Source: Roseburia_D sp964388945
Lineage (GTDB): Bacteria > Bacillota > Clostridia > Lachnospirales > Lachnospiraceae
Length of the DNA stretch: 45,782 bases
Reading direction: 5' to 3'
NCBI GenBank assembly: GCA_964388945.1
Contig: CAYMCM010000010.1
Span: 1-45,782 of the forward strand
The notes under the pieces are model-generated. The model was not told the origin of the DNA and searched no databases. It saw only the letters and a list, made by a program, of their open reading frames with translations. Positions within the stretch are counted from its first letter, which is position 1. Every line of letters starts with the position of its first letter. The position numbers were made by a program, and so were the translations under genes. Below, piece after piece: positions 16,283-24,391 of this stretch.

Positions 16283-17551
16283 ATGCCAGAAAACAATTTA
16301 CGCTATTTGCAGAATAACGCGGTCGATAAGGGAAGGCTGCAGATTTCCGTGACGACAAGAACCGGATTTCGCCCAATATCGGGAGCAAGAGTGCGTATCT
16401 CTTATTCAGGAGAGCCTGGGGCGGTCGTAGAGGAAATGCAGACTGATATTTCCGGACAGACCGAGGTTCTTACGGTCAATGCGCCGCCGCTTGAGTATTC
16501 CATGGAGCCGTCAGAAAGCCAGCCGTATGCCCAGTATACGGTGCAGGTGGAAGCGGAGGGATTTAGACCGATCGATATTTCCGGTGTGGCGGTGCTGCCG
16601 GAGGAGACCGCGATACAGGAGGTACAGTTAGAGCCGGAGCAGGCACCGGGTGATCCGATCGACAATATCGTGATTCCGGCAAATACACTTTATGGAGATT
16701 ATCCGGCAAAGATCGCAGAGGCAGAGATCAAACCGGTGACAGAGAGCGGAGAGATCGTTTTAAGCCGTGTGGTGATACCGGAATATATCATCGTCCATGA
16801 TGGAGCACCGGAGGACTCTACTGCGGCAGACTATTATGTGAGATACCGCGATTATATTAAAAATGTGGCATCGAGCGAGATTTATGCGACCTGGCCGGAT
16901 GCTACGCTCCGGGCAAATATTTTGGCGATTATGTCATTTACGTTAAATCGTGTGTATACAGAGTGGTATCGCAACCAAGGCTACGATTATACGATTACGT
17001 CCTCAACTGCCTATGACCACAAATTTGTATACGGCAGAAATATTTATTCTAATATATCGCGTGTGGTGGATGAGATGTTTGAGAACTATCTGTCGAGACC
17101 GAACGTCAGACAGCCGATCCTGACACAGTATTGTGACGGAGAGCGGGTGACCTGCAGTGGTTGGATGACGCAGTGGGGAAGCAAATATCTTGGCGATCAG
17201 AATTACTCTGCGATCGAAATCCTGCGCTATTATTATGGAAATAATATGTATATCAATGTGGCAGAAGAAGTTTCGGGTATTCCGTCCTCCTGGCCGGGAT
17301 ATAATTTAGAACTTGGATCGAGCGGAACAAAAGTACGCACGATTCAGGAACAGTTAAACCGGATCGCACAGAATTATCCGGCAATTCCGACCGTTGCGGT
17401 GGATGGCATCTACGGACAGGGAACAGAACAGGCAGTGCGGGTGTTCCAGTCGGTGTTCGGTCTTCCGGTGACCGGAGTTGTGGATTTTCCGACCTGGTTT
17501 CGGATTTCAGAGATTTATGTTGGTGTTTCGAGGATCGCGGAATTGGTATAA
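16283..17551 (+). CDS. SpoIID-like protein with C-terminal peptidoglycan-binding domain
   Basis: A 422-residue protein. Residues 15-125 form a beta-rich region with two CarboxypepD-regulatory-like segments (GRLQISVTTRTGFRPISGARVRIS). Residues 180-335 resemble SpoIID/LytB: YRDYIKNVASSEIYATWPDATLRANILAI, then YDHKFVYGRNI and the late WGSKYLGDQNYSAIEILRYYYG. Residues about 342-412 are a PG_binding_1 domain (GSSGTKVRTIQEQLN...VDGIYGQGTEQAVRVFQ). SpoIID proteins cut glycan strands; whether the catalytic glutamate is conserved here is uncertain. No signal peptide or membrane segment is visible, odd for a wall protein. The ribosome site is AAGAGG. It stands alone, with a 137-base gap to truA. Confidence 0.7.
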   Translation: MPENNLRYLQNNAVDKGRLQISVTTRTGFRPISGARVRISYSGEPGAVVEEMQTDISGQTEVLTVNAPPLEYSMEPSESQPYAQYTVQVEAEGFRPIDISGVAVLPEETAIQEVQLEPEQAPGDPIDNIVIPANTLYGDYPAKIAEAEIKPVTESGEIVLSRVVIPEYIIVHDGAPEDSTAADYYVRYRDYIKNVASSEIYATWPDATLRANILAIMSFTLNRVYTEWYRNQGYDYTITSSTAYDHKFVYGRNIYSNISRVVDEMFENYLSRPNVRQPILTQYCDGERVTCSGWMTQWGSKYLGDQNYSAIEILRYYYGNNMYINVAEEVSGIPSSWPGYNLELGSSGTKVRTIQEQLNRIAQNYPAIPTVAVDGIYGQGTEQAVRVFQSVFGLPVTGVVDFPTWFRISEIYVGVSRIAELV

Positions 17552-17688
17552 AAAGACTTCCGGGGCGGCGTGTGCGCAAGCTGCACACGTTTTCCGCTTC
17601 CGGTGGCACAACCTTTCGTTTGGTGTTATAATAAACACCATTAAAGATGCCATTAAGATGGGAAAGTACGAAGATAAGAGGAACGAAG

Positions 17689-18429
17689 ATGAAAAATTAT
17701 AAGATCATTCTGCAATATGATGGCAGCCGTTACAAGGGCTGGCAGACGCAGAAAACTACTGATATGACGATACAGGGGAAGCTGGAGGCGGTTTTGCAAC
17801 GCATGGCAGAACATCCCGTAGAAGTTCATGGCTCCGGCAGAACAGACGCAGGTGTACATGCATTGGCGCAGACGGCGGATTTTAAGCTGGAGGAGCATTT
17901 TGAAGCGGACGGGATCTTTACCTATTTAAATGAATATCTGCCGGAGGATATCCGGGTACTTGCGATTGAAGAAGTACCGCTTCGTTTTCACAGCCGTTAC
18001 AACGCAGTAAAAAAGACTTACCGTTATACGATCTGGAATGCGCCAAAGGCAGATGTCTTTCTGCGTAAATGGGTGGAAGTAATACCGGAGGAACTGGATT
18101 TAGAGCAGATGCGGGAAGCGGCAGAACTGCTGCTTGGGACGCATGATTTTAAGGCGTTCTGCGGAAACCGAAAAATGAAAAAGTCTACAGTGCGGAGCAT
18201 TATGGCAGTCACGATCGAAAAAAGCGGGGAACAGGTGGAAATCTCCATTACTGGAGACGGATTTTTACAGAATATGGTTCGTATCATTGTGGGAACACTT
18301 GTTGAGGTTGGACTAGGAAAACGAACCGTTGATTCAGTTGACGAGGCATTAAAGAGCAAAGACAGAGAGCGGGCGGGTTATACGATTTCACCGCGCGGAC
18401 TGGCACTGGTCGGGGTGGATTATGCTTGA
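17689..18429 (+). CDS. truA: tRNA pseudouridine(38-40) synthase
   Basis: A 246-residue TruA from ATG 17689, which has AGAGGA six bases upstream; the longer frame from 17647 has no such site. It opens with YKIILQYDGSRYKGWQ, and the catalytic aspartate is D53 in GSGRTDAGVHA. It isomerises uridines 38-40 of the tRNA anticodon arm. The last 8 bases overlap the start of recJ (ATGCTTGA), so the two genes are translationally coupled. Confidence 0.95.
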   Translation: MKNYKIILQYDGSRYKGWQTQKTTDMTIQGKLEAVLQRMAEHPVEVHGSGRTDAGVHALAQTADFKLEEHFEADGIFTYLNEYLPEDIRVLAIEEVPLRFHSRYNAVKKTYRYTIWNAPKADVFLRKWVEVIPEELDLEQMREAAELLLGTHDFKAFCGNRKMKKSTVRSIMAVTIEKSGEQVEISITGDGFLQNMVRIIVGTLVEVGLGKRTVDSVDEALKSKDRERAGYTISPRGLALVGVDYA

Positions 18430-20185
18430 ACGCTGGATGGAAATTCGAAAAGGTGCAGATTTTGTAAAGATCGGAGAACAGTTTTCCATTGATCCGGTAA
18501 TCGCGCGACTTATCAGGAATCGTGATGTGACAGAGCCGGATGATATTAGACAATATCTGTATGGAGGAGCGGATGGACTGCATGATCCAAGAAAGATGCA
18601 CGATATGGACCGGGCGGTTTCCATTATCGCGGATAAGATAAAGGAAAAGAAGCAGATTCGTATTATCGGGGATTATGATATTGATGGAGTAAGTGCGACT
18701 TACATACTTTTAAAGGGACTGCGGCGTGTTGGTGCGCGTGCCAGTGTGAAGATTCCGGATCGCATGAAGGATGGATATGGGATCAATGAAAATCTGATCC
18801 GTCAGGCAAAAGAGGATGGAGTAGACACGATCTTAACCTGTGACAATGGGATCGCGGCAATCGATGCCATTGCCTATGCAAAGGAAGAGGGGATGACGGT
18901 CGTTGTGACGGATCATCATGATATTCCGTTTGAAGAGACAGATGTAGAGCGGCATTATTTAAAGAGCAGTGCAGATGCGATCGTGAATCCGCATCAGCCG
19001 GAGTGTGGTTATCCCTATAAAATGCTCTGCGGTGCCGCAATCGCGTGGAAATTCATTCAGGTTTTGTATGAGGAGTGTGGAATACCACGAGAAGAAGCAG
19101 ATGAGTTTTTGGAAAATGCGGCATTTGCAACGGTCGGAGATGTGGTAGATCTGACTGGGGAGAACCGTCTTATTGTCCGCCTCGGATTAGAAAAAATACA
19201 TCATACCAAAAATCCGGGACTGCGTGCGCTGATCTTACAGAATCATCTGAGTCCGGAAGAGATAAAATCCTACCACATCGGTTTTGTACTCGGCCCCTGC
19301 ATCAATGCGAGCGGCAGGCTCGACACCGCAAAGCGTTCGCTGGAATTGCTTTTAGCGGAGGATGAAAAGACGGCGGCTGCGTGTGCATCTGATCTGATCG
19401 CATTAAATGATAGCCGCAAGGACATGACACAGCAGGGGGTGGAAACGGCAGTCGCAAAGATCGAGGCAGACGGAATTGACACACAGAAAGTCATGATCGT
19501 TTATCTGCCGGACTGCCATGAAAGTCTGGCGGGTATTATCGCAGGAAGGATACGTGAGCGTTATAACCATCCGGTATTTGTACTTACCGATGCGGAGGAT
19601 GGAGTCAAAGGATCCGGTCGTTCGATTGAAGCGTATTCCATGTATGAGGAAATGACAAAATGCAAAGATCTTTTTTCGAAATTTGGTGGTCATCCGATGG
19701 CGGCAGGTTTGTCACTTCCAAAGGAGAATATCAAAGAATTTGTCCGGCGTATGAATGAGAACTGTACGCTTACGGATGCAGATTTTGCACCGGTCGTACC
19801 GATCGATGTCGCCATGCCGCTTTCTTATATTACAGAGCGTCTGGTTGGGCAGCTTGATCTGTTGGAGCCGTTTGGAAAGGAAAATACCAAGCCGGTTTTT
19901 GCAGCGCGCAGTATCCGGATACACAGCGCGCGTGTGGTTGGAAAAAACGCAAATGTACTGCGGCTTTCTCTGGTCATGGAGGATGGGAGATGGATGCAGG
20001 CAGTCCATTTCGGTGATCCGCAAGCCTTTTTCTCCTATGTGGAAGAAAAATTCGGGAGCCGTGCCCTGGAAAGTTTAAAGACAGGAAGGGACAGTCAGGT
20101 GACGATGGCGTTTGTCTATTATCCAAAGATCAATGAATATAACGGGGAACGCAGTATTCAGATTGTGATACAGAAATACCGTTAG
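18422..20185 (+). CDS. recJ: Single-stranded-DNA-specific exonuclease RecJ
   Basis: A 587-residue DHH-family 5'-3' exonuclease acting in recombination and mismatch or base-excision repair. The phosphoesterase motifs are DYDIDG (84-89), DNGIA (141-145) and DHHD (164-167), followed by CGAAIAWK and the DHHA1-type GSGRSIEAYSMYEEM. The C-terminal part matches the RecJ OB-fold region (MEDGRWMQAVHFGDP). The start overlaps the truA stop. There is no clear terminator in the 110 bases after it. Confidence 0.95.
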   Translation: MLERWMEIRKGADFVKIGEQFSIDPVIARLIRNRDVTEPDDIRQYLYGGADGLHDPRKMHDMDRAVSIIADKIKEKKQIRIIGDYDIDGVSATYILLKGLRRVGARASVKIPDRMKDGYGINENLIRQAKEDGVDTILTCDNGIAAIDAIAYAKEEGMTVVVTDHHDIPFEETDVERHYLKSSADAIVNPHQPECGYPYKMLCGAAIAWKFIQVLYEECGIPREEADEFLENAAFATVGDVVDLTGENRLIVRLGLEKIHHTKNPGLRALILQNHLSPEEIKSYHIGFVLGPCINASGRLDTAKRSLELLLAEDEKTAAACASDLIALNDSRKDMTQQGVETAVAKIEADGIDTQKVMIVYLPDCHESLAGIIAGRIRERYNHPVFVLTDAEDGVKGSGRSIEAYSMYEEMTKCKDLFSKFGGHPMAAGLSLPKENIKEFVRRMNENCTLTDADFAPVVPIDVAMPLSYITERLVGQLDLLEPFGKENTKPVFAARSIRIHSARVVGKNANVLRLSLVMEDGRWMQAVHFGDPQAFFSYVEEKFGSRALESLKTGRDSQVTMAFVYYPKINEYNGERSIQIVIQKYR

Positions 20186-20294
20186 GGTGATTATAAAATT
20201 ACTATTAAATCTGTCCGGGTACCATTGCCGAAGTGTCAAAAAGATTGTAGAATAGAGAAACAATGAGCGAAAGAGGAAACAGGGGGACAGTGAT

Positions 20295-21239
20295 ATGCCA
20301 ACAAAAGAAGAATTTACGTTTTTATCGAAGAATGGGAAAACACAGATCCATGCGATACGCTGGGTGCCGGATAGTGCAGAGTATAAGGCAGTTTTACAGA
20401 TCACGCATGGGATGATAGAGTATATCGACCGATATGACGCTTTTGCTTCGTATCTGGCGTCCTTAGGATGTCTGGTGGTGGGACACGATCATCTTGGACA
20501 CGGTGCATCAATAGAGACAGAAGCGGACTGGGGATATTTTGCGGATCAGCCGAGTGATACGGTCGTGGCGGATATGCATACGCTGCGCACATTGACGGCG
20601 GAAGCGAATCCGGGAATACCTTACTTTATGCTCGGACACAGCATGGGTTCTTATATGCTGCGCAAATATCTTTCCCTGCATGGAGCGGGGCTTGCAGGAG
20701 CGGTCATCATGGGAACCGGATATATTCCGGATGCGCAGGTGAGGGTAGCAATACGAACGGTAACTTCATCGGCAAGACTGCACGGATGGAAACACCATAG
20801 TGATATGGTGCGCAAGCTGACCTTTGGTAAGCCATATCATCGTTTTGACCTGACCGGAGCAGATGCCCAAAATAGCTGGCTCACCAAAGATTCGGAGATC
20901 GTGAAAGAATACTATTCCGATCCGAGATGTACATTTACGTTTTCAAATAATGCATACCTCGGTTTGTTTGAGGCAGTCTATTTTGATAATCAGCCGGAGA
21001 ACATCGCAAAAATACCGAAAGACCTTCCGTTGTTTTTGGTTTCCGGTAAGGATGATCCGGTCGGTAACCTGGGTGAAGGCGTGGAGTATGTTTTCCGGAA
21101 GTATCAGAATGCGGGGATTTCGGATGTGCGCTGCAAGCTCTATGAGAATGACAGGCACGAGATCTTAAATGAAACGGACAAAGAGGTGGTTTACCGGGAT
21201 ATTTCGGACTGGATCTTTGAACAGCTTGGCAGACTTTGA
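20295..21239 (+). CDS. Alpha/beta hydrolase (monoacylglycerol lipase/lysophospholipase-like)
   Basis: A 314-residue serine hydrolase of the Hydrolase_4 group. The nucleophile elbow is GHSMGS with S116, the oxyanion-side ITHGMIEY is near residue 37, and GHDHLGHG near 63 is typical of monoglyceride lipase-like enzymes. The acid is probably in LVSGKDDPVG and the catalytic histidine in ENDRHEIL near the C-terminus. No signal peptide, so probably cytosolic, acting on lipid esters; the true substrate is unknown. The ribosome site (GGGGGA) sits about 10 bases upstream. Confidence 0.85.
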   Translation: MPTKEEFTFLSKNGKTQIHAIRWVPDSAEYKAVLQITHGMIEYIDRYDAFASYLASLGCLVVGHDHLGHGASIETEADWGYFADQPSDTVVADMHTLRTLTAEANPGIPYFMLGHSMGSYMLRKYLSLHGAGLAGAVIMGTGYIPDAQVRVAIRTVTSSARLHGWKHHSDMVRKLTFGKPYHRFDLTGADAQNSWLTKDSEIVKEYYSDPRCTFTFSNNAYLGLFEAVYFDNQPENIAKIPKDLPLFLVSGKDDPVGNLGEGVEYVFRKYQNAGISDVRCKLYENDRHEILNETDKEVVYRDISDWIFEQLGRL

Positions 21240-21264
21240 CAAAGAAAATGGTTTGTGGCACAAT
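21236..21264 (+). promoter_or_regulatory. Predicted promoter for the DUF1002 gene
   Basis: TTGACA (21236-21241), a 17-base spacer, then CACAAT (21259-21264). The -35 overlaps the stop codon of the hydrolase gene. Confidence 0.5.
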
Positions 21265-21303
21265 ACCTTATAGGAAATGGGGCAGTATCCAAGGAGGAAC
21301 AAT

Positions 21304-22245
21304 ATGAAAAAAATCGCAAAACCACTTGTCGGCGTGCTGCTTGCGGCGGCGATGCTTTCTCCTTCTGTTACGGCAGGAGCAGGCACAGTGACAGGGACGA
21401 TCGAACAGCAGGATGTCAGTGATACCTCGTCACAGATCACAGCGGCAGATAAACCTTATCTGGCACTCGGATCTGATCTGACAGAGGAGCAGAAGGCGAC
21501 GGTGTTTTCTCTGATGGGAGTGGATGCCACACAGCTCGATCAGTATGATGTGGTATATGTTACAAATAGTGAGGAACATTCCTATCTGGATTCTTACATT
21601 GCTTCTAGTGAGATCGGATCGAGATCGTTATCTTCCGTAGTGATCGTAAAGCAGGAGAAGGGGAGCGGGCTGGATATCCAGACCAAAAATATTTCGTTCT
21701 GTACCGAGGGTATGTATCAGAATGCGTGTGCGACAGCAGGTATCACGGATGCGGACATTATAGTGGCAGGACCGACCTCTATTTCGGGGACAGCTGCACT
21801 GGTGGGTATCTTTAAGGCGTACTCCGAGATGACGGGACAGGAGATCCCGGAAGATATTATAGACGGTGCGCTCAATGAGTTGGTTGTGACTGGACGGCTG
21901 GAAGATAGTATTACAAATGTGGATGGCGAGGATTTAGAAAGCCTGATTGCATATCTGAAACAGCAGATGGTAGAAAATGGGCTGGATGATGAAGAGGGCA
22001 TTCAGGATGCAGTGGATGCCGCGTGTGAAGAATATGAGCTTTTATTGACGGAGGAAGAAAAAGCACAGATCACGGATCTGCTTTTAAAATTGAGTAAACT
22101 GAATCTGGATGCGAATACGATCAATAAAGCACAGGAGCTGCTTGATGGTCTGACTTCGGTTACAGACAGCGGATCGCAGATTGGAACCTTTTTTGCAAAT
22201 CTGTGGAGAGCGATCACGGATTTCTTCCGAAATCTGTTCGGATAG
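21304..22245 (+). CDS. Secreted DUF1002 (YpuA-like) protein
   Basis: A 313-residue protein from ATG 21304, chosen because AAGGAGGAA lies about 6 bases upstream; the longer frame from 21277 lacks one. An N-terminal signal peptide (KKIAKPLVGVLLAAAMLSPSVTAGA) points to export. The body matches DUF1002: LALGSDLTEEQKATVFSLMG, then YVTNSEEHSYL, NISFCTEGMYQNACATAGI and VAGPTSISGTAALVGIFKAY. The C-terminal third is acidic and helical. Function is unknown for the family. It ends at a shared bidirectional terminator. Confidence 0.8.
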   Translation: MKKIAKPLVGVLLAAAMLSPSVTAGAGTVTGTIEQQDVSDTSSQITAADKPYLALGSDLTEEQKATVFSLMGVDATQLDQYDVVYVTNSEEHSYLDSYIASSEIGSRSLSSVVIVKQEKGSGLDIQTKNISFCTEGMYQNACATAGITDADIIVAGPTSISGTAALVGIFKAYSEMTGQEIPEDIIDGALNELVVTGRLEDSITNVDGEDLESLIAYLKQQMVENGLDDEEGIQDAVDAACEEYELLLTEEEKAQITDLLLKLSKLNLDANTINKAQELLDGLTSVTDSGSQIGTFFANLWRAITDFFRNLFG

Positions 22246-22269
22246 ACGAGAAAATAAAATATGATAAAG

Positions 22270-22312
22270 AAAAGGGAATGGAGAACAAAAACGTTTTCCA
22301 TTCCCTTTTCGG
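22270..22312. terminator. Bidirectional intrinsic terminator
   Basis: AAAAGGGAATGGA (22270-22282) pairs with TCCATTCCCTTTT (22297-22309). The A-rich 5' flank and T-rich 3' flank let it serve both the DUF1002 gene (+) and the convergent membrane-protein gene (-). Confidence 0.85.
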
Positions 22313-22313
22313 T

Positions 22314-23354
22314 TTAGAATTTCTTTTTTAAAAGTGCGATAAATTTTTCCATTTGCAGCGGATTTCCCTGGATCTTTTGGACTTTCCGGCGGTTTTCTTC
22401 ATTGAATCCGACTAAAATATCATGGTTTGCCTCTGCGAGATAGTCGATGATACCGTCAATATCGGATTTGATATTTTTGGGACACTGAATGTATACATGA
22501 TGATTCGCAGTAATATGCAGCGTATAGGATATACTAAAATGGTACCAGAAGATCTTGTGCAGGGTTGAGTGCTTATAGATCCAGACGATCTCCTTGATCG
22601 GTACGATGGCAATACCGTAATTTGAAGTTTCGATAAAAAAGTGCTCAGTGATAAACATATCTTCGGTGGCGAGCTGCGGCAGTGTCGCAAGTTCTTCTTC
22701 GGCAAGGGCAAGAAGCTCTTTTGGCCTGCCAAACGGTGCAAGACAGTGGCAGGGTGGTGCAAGGTAGGGGAACGCAAGGTACAGACAGAAACAGAGTGCG
22801 CTTGAAGCAGCATACAGCCCGCTGAGTACCAGAAAAGCGAGCAGGATATTGTTGGTGACGGGCTTAAAGTCCGGTTCGCTTAAGTAATAGGCGGGAAGCT
22901 GCCCGCGAATGCCGTCATCCGTCCAGTCAAGATCCGTCGAGAGATGCTCTAAAAGGCGCTCGTAAGAGGGTGTTTTTTGCAGAATGCGTGCCGTTACTGT
23001 TGCTTTTTCAATCTCAGGAAGACCTTCTTCACAGGTGGAAGGAGATAAAAGCACGATCAGGCATTTTCCGTTTCGCATGGTGTAGTAGTAATAACCGCTG
23101 GTGTGCCCGAATTCAGACTGGGTATAGCCGGTAAAATAAAGATCAGACAGTGTGGTCTTAATATACTGATGATGCCGTTGCAAAGACAGATCAAAAGAAT
23201 CGAATGTGCTGACCGTCAAAGGAAATACAACGGACGAAATATTAAAATAAAACCAGATAAAAATAAGCAGTGCAAGGTAAATGAGGGGAGCGGGAAGCCG
23301 CTTTTTATATAAAGAACGTATGCTTTTCGTAATATGATGTTCGTAATTTTCCAA
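22314..23354 (-). CDS. Two-TM membrane protein with C-terminal cytoplasmic PH-like domain, unknown function
   Basis: 346 residues from a TTG start at 23354, chosen because GGAGGA lies six bases upstream on the minus strand; the longer frame has no ribosome site. Two hydrophobic segments are clear: APLIYLALLIFIWFYF near residue 25 and NILLAFLVLSGLYAASSALC near residue 170. The segment between them (about 130 residues) would be outside the cell, and the C-terminal 150 residues inside. The latter resemble a bacterial PH-like fold (YGIAIVPIKEIVWIYKH, then FSISYTLHITANHHVYIQCP). I recall similar firmicute proteins under DUF6709 but cannot confirm it. It has a good promoter shared divergently with hslO. 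Confidence 0.6.
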   Translation of the reverse strand: MENYEHHITKSIRSLYKKRLPAPLIYLALLIFIWFYFNISSVVFPLTVSTFDSFDLSLQRHHQYIKTTLSDLYFTGYTQSEFGHTSGYYYYTMRNGKCLIVLLSPSTCEEGLPEIEKATVTARILQKTPSYERLLEHLSTDLDWTDDGIRGQLPAYYLSEPDFKPVTNNILLAFLVLSGLYAASSALCFCLYLAFPYLAPPCHCLAPFGRPKELLALAEEELATLPQLATEDMFITEHFFIETSNYGIAIVPIKEIVWIYKHSTLHKIFWYHFSISYTLHITANHHVYIQCPKNIKSDIDGIIDYLAEANHDILVGFNEENRRKVQKIQGNPLQMEKFIALLKKKF

Positions 23355-23403
23355 CGTGATTCCTCCAGAATGTAAAATAAAGCGAAAAGTTGTTATGGCT
23401 TTA

Positions 23404-23432
23404 AGTATACTTTTTTTACAGAAAATAATCAA
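23404..23432 (-). promoter_or_regulatory. Predicted promoter for the two-TM membrane protein gene
   Basis: On the minus strand, TTGATT (23432-23427), a 17-base spacer, then TATACT (23409-23404), about 50 bases before the TTG start. Confidence 0.6.
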
Positions 23433-23444
23433 GGCGGAAGCGGC

Positions 23445-23473
23445 TTGATTTTCGGGGGGAAAGTTGGTAGTAT
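23445..23473 (+). promoter_or_regulatory. Predicted promoter for hslO-nadE
   Basis: TTGATT (23445-23450), a 17-base spacer, then TAGTAT (23468-23473), about 48 bases before the hslO ATG and back to back with the divergent promoter. Confidence 0.45.
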
Positions 23474-23521
23474 AAGTAGAAACAGTGGAAAAGAAGAATT
23501 TTCAGGAAAGAGAGTAATAAA

Positions 23522-24391
23522 ATGACAGATTATATGATAAGAGCAACAGCGGCAGAGGGACAGATCCGTGCGTTTGCGGTCACATCCAAAGAACTTGCAG
23601 AGGAGGCAAGAAAACGTCACAATACGAGTCCAATCGCAACAGCAGCACTGGGAAGACTGATGTCTGGTGCAGTCATGATGGGAAGCATGATGAAAGGAGA
23701 AAAAGATCTTTTAACGATCCGTGTGAATGGAGACGGACCGATGCGCGGAATGACCGTTACTGCAGATGCATCCGGAAATGTCAAAGGCTATCCGTTTGTT
23801 CCAGATGTGGTACTTCCGGCGAATGCGCTTGGCAAGCTTGATGTCGGGGGAGCTATCGGTGCGGGAAATATGAGCGTGATTAAGGATATGGGGTTAAAAG
23901 AACCTTATATCGGACAGACAGCACTTCAGACCGGAGAGATTGCAGAAGATCTGACTTACTATTTTGCGGTATCCGAACAGGTGCCTTCTGCGGTAGGTCT
24001 CGGTGTTCTAATGAATAAGGAAAATACCGTGGAACAGGCAGGCGGATTTATCGTTCAGCTTATGCCGTTTGCAGAGGAGTCCGTTATCGAAAAGTTGGAA
24101 CAGAAAGTAGCGGAGGTTACTTCGGTTACAAGTCTTTTGGCACAGGGATATAACCCGGAGATGATCTTGGAAAAGCTGCTCGGAGAAATGGAACTTGAGA
24201 TTACGGAAAAGATGCCGGTACGTTTTTACTGCGGATGCTCAAAAGAACGTGTGACCAAGGCACTTGCCAGCATAAGCAGGGCGGAACTGGATGATATCAT
24301 AAAGGATGGAAAACCGATCGAGGTAAACTGCGATTTCTGTAATACGCATTATACCTTTGATATAGATGAATTAAAGGAGATTGGAAAGTGA
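23522..24391 (+). CDS. hslO: Redox-regulated chaperone Hsp33
   Basis: A 289-residue Hsp33, a cytosolic holdase switched on by oxidation. The zinc/redox centre is visible: C237 and C239 in CGC, and C270 and C273 in CDFC. The N-terminal domain begins DYMIRATAAEGQIRAFAVTS, and the linker contains EVTSVTSLLAQGYNPEMILEKLLG. The ribosome site GGAAAGAGAG is close to the ATG. The stop overlaps the GTG start of nadE by 4 bases (GTGA), coupling the two genes. Confidence 0.95.
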   Translation: MTDYMIRATAAEGQIRAFAVTSKELAEEARKRHNTSPIATAALGRLMSGAVMMGSMMKGEKDLLTIRVNGDGPMRGMTVTADASGNVKGYPFVPDVVLPANALGKLDVGGAIGAGNMSVIKDMGLKEPYIGQTALQTGEIAEDLTYYFAVSEQVPSAVGLGVLMNKENTVEQAGGFIVQLMPFAEESVIEKLEQKVAEVTSVTSLLAQGYNPEMILEKLLGEMELEITEKMPVRFYCGCSKERVTKALASISRAELDDIIKDGKPIEVNCDFCNTHYTFDIDELKEIGK

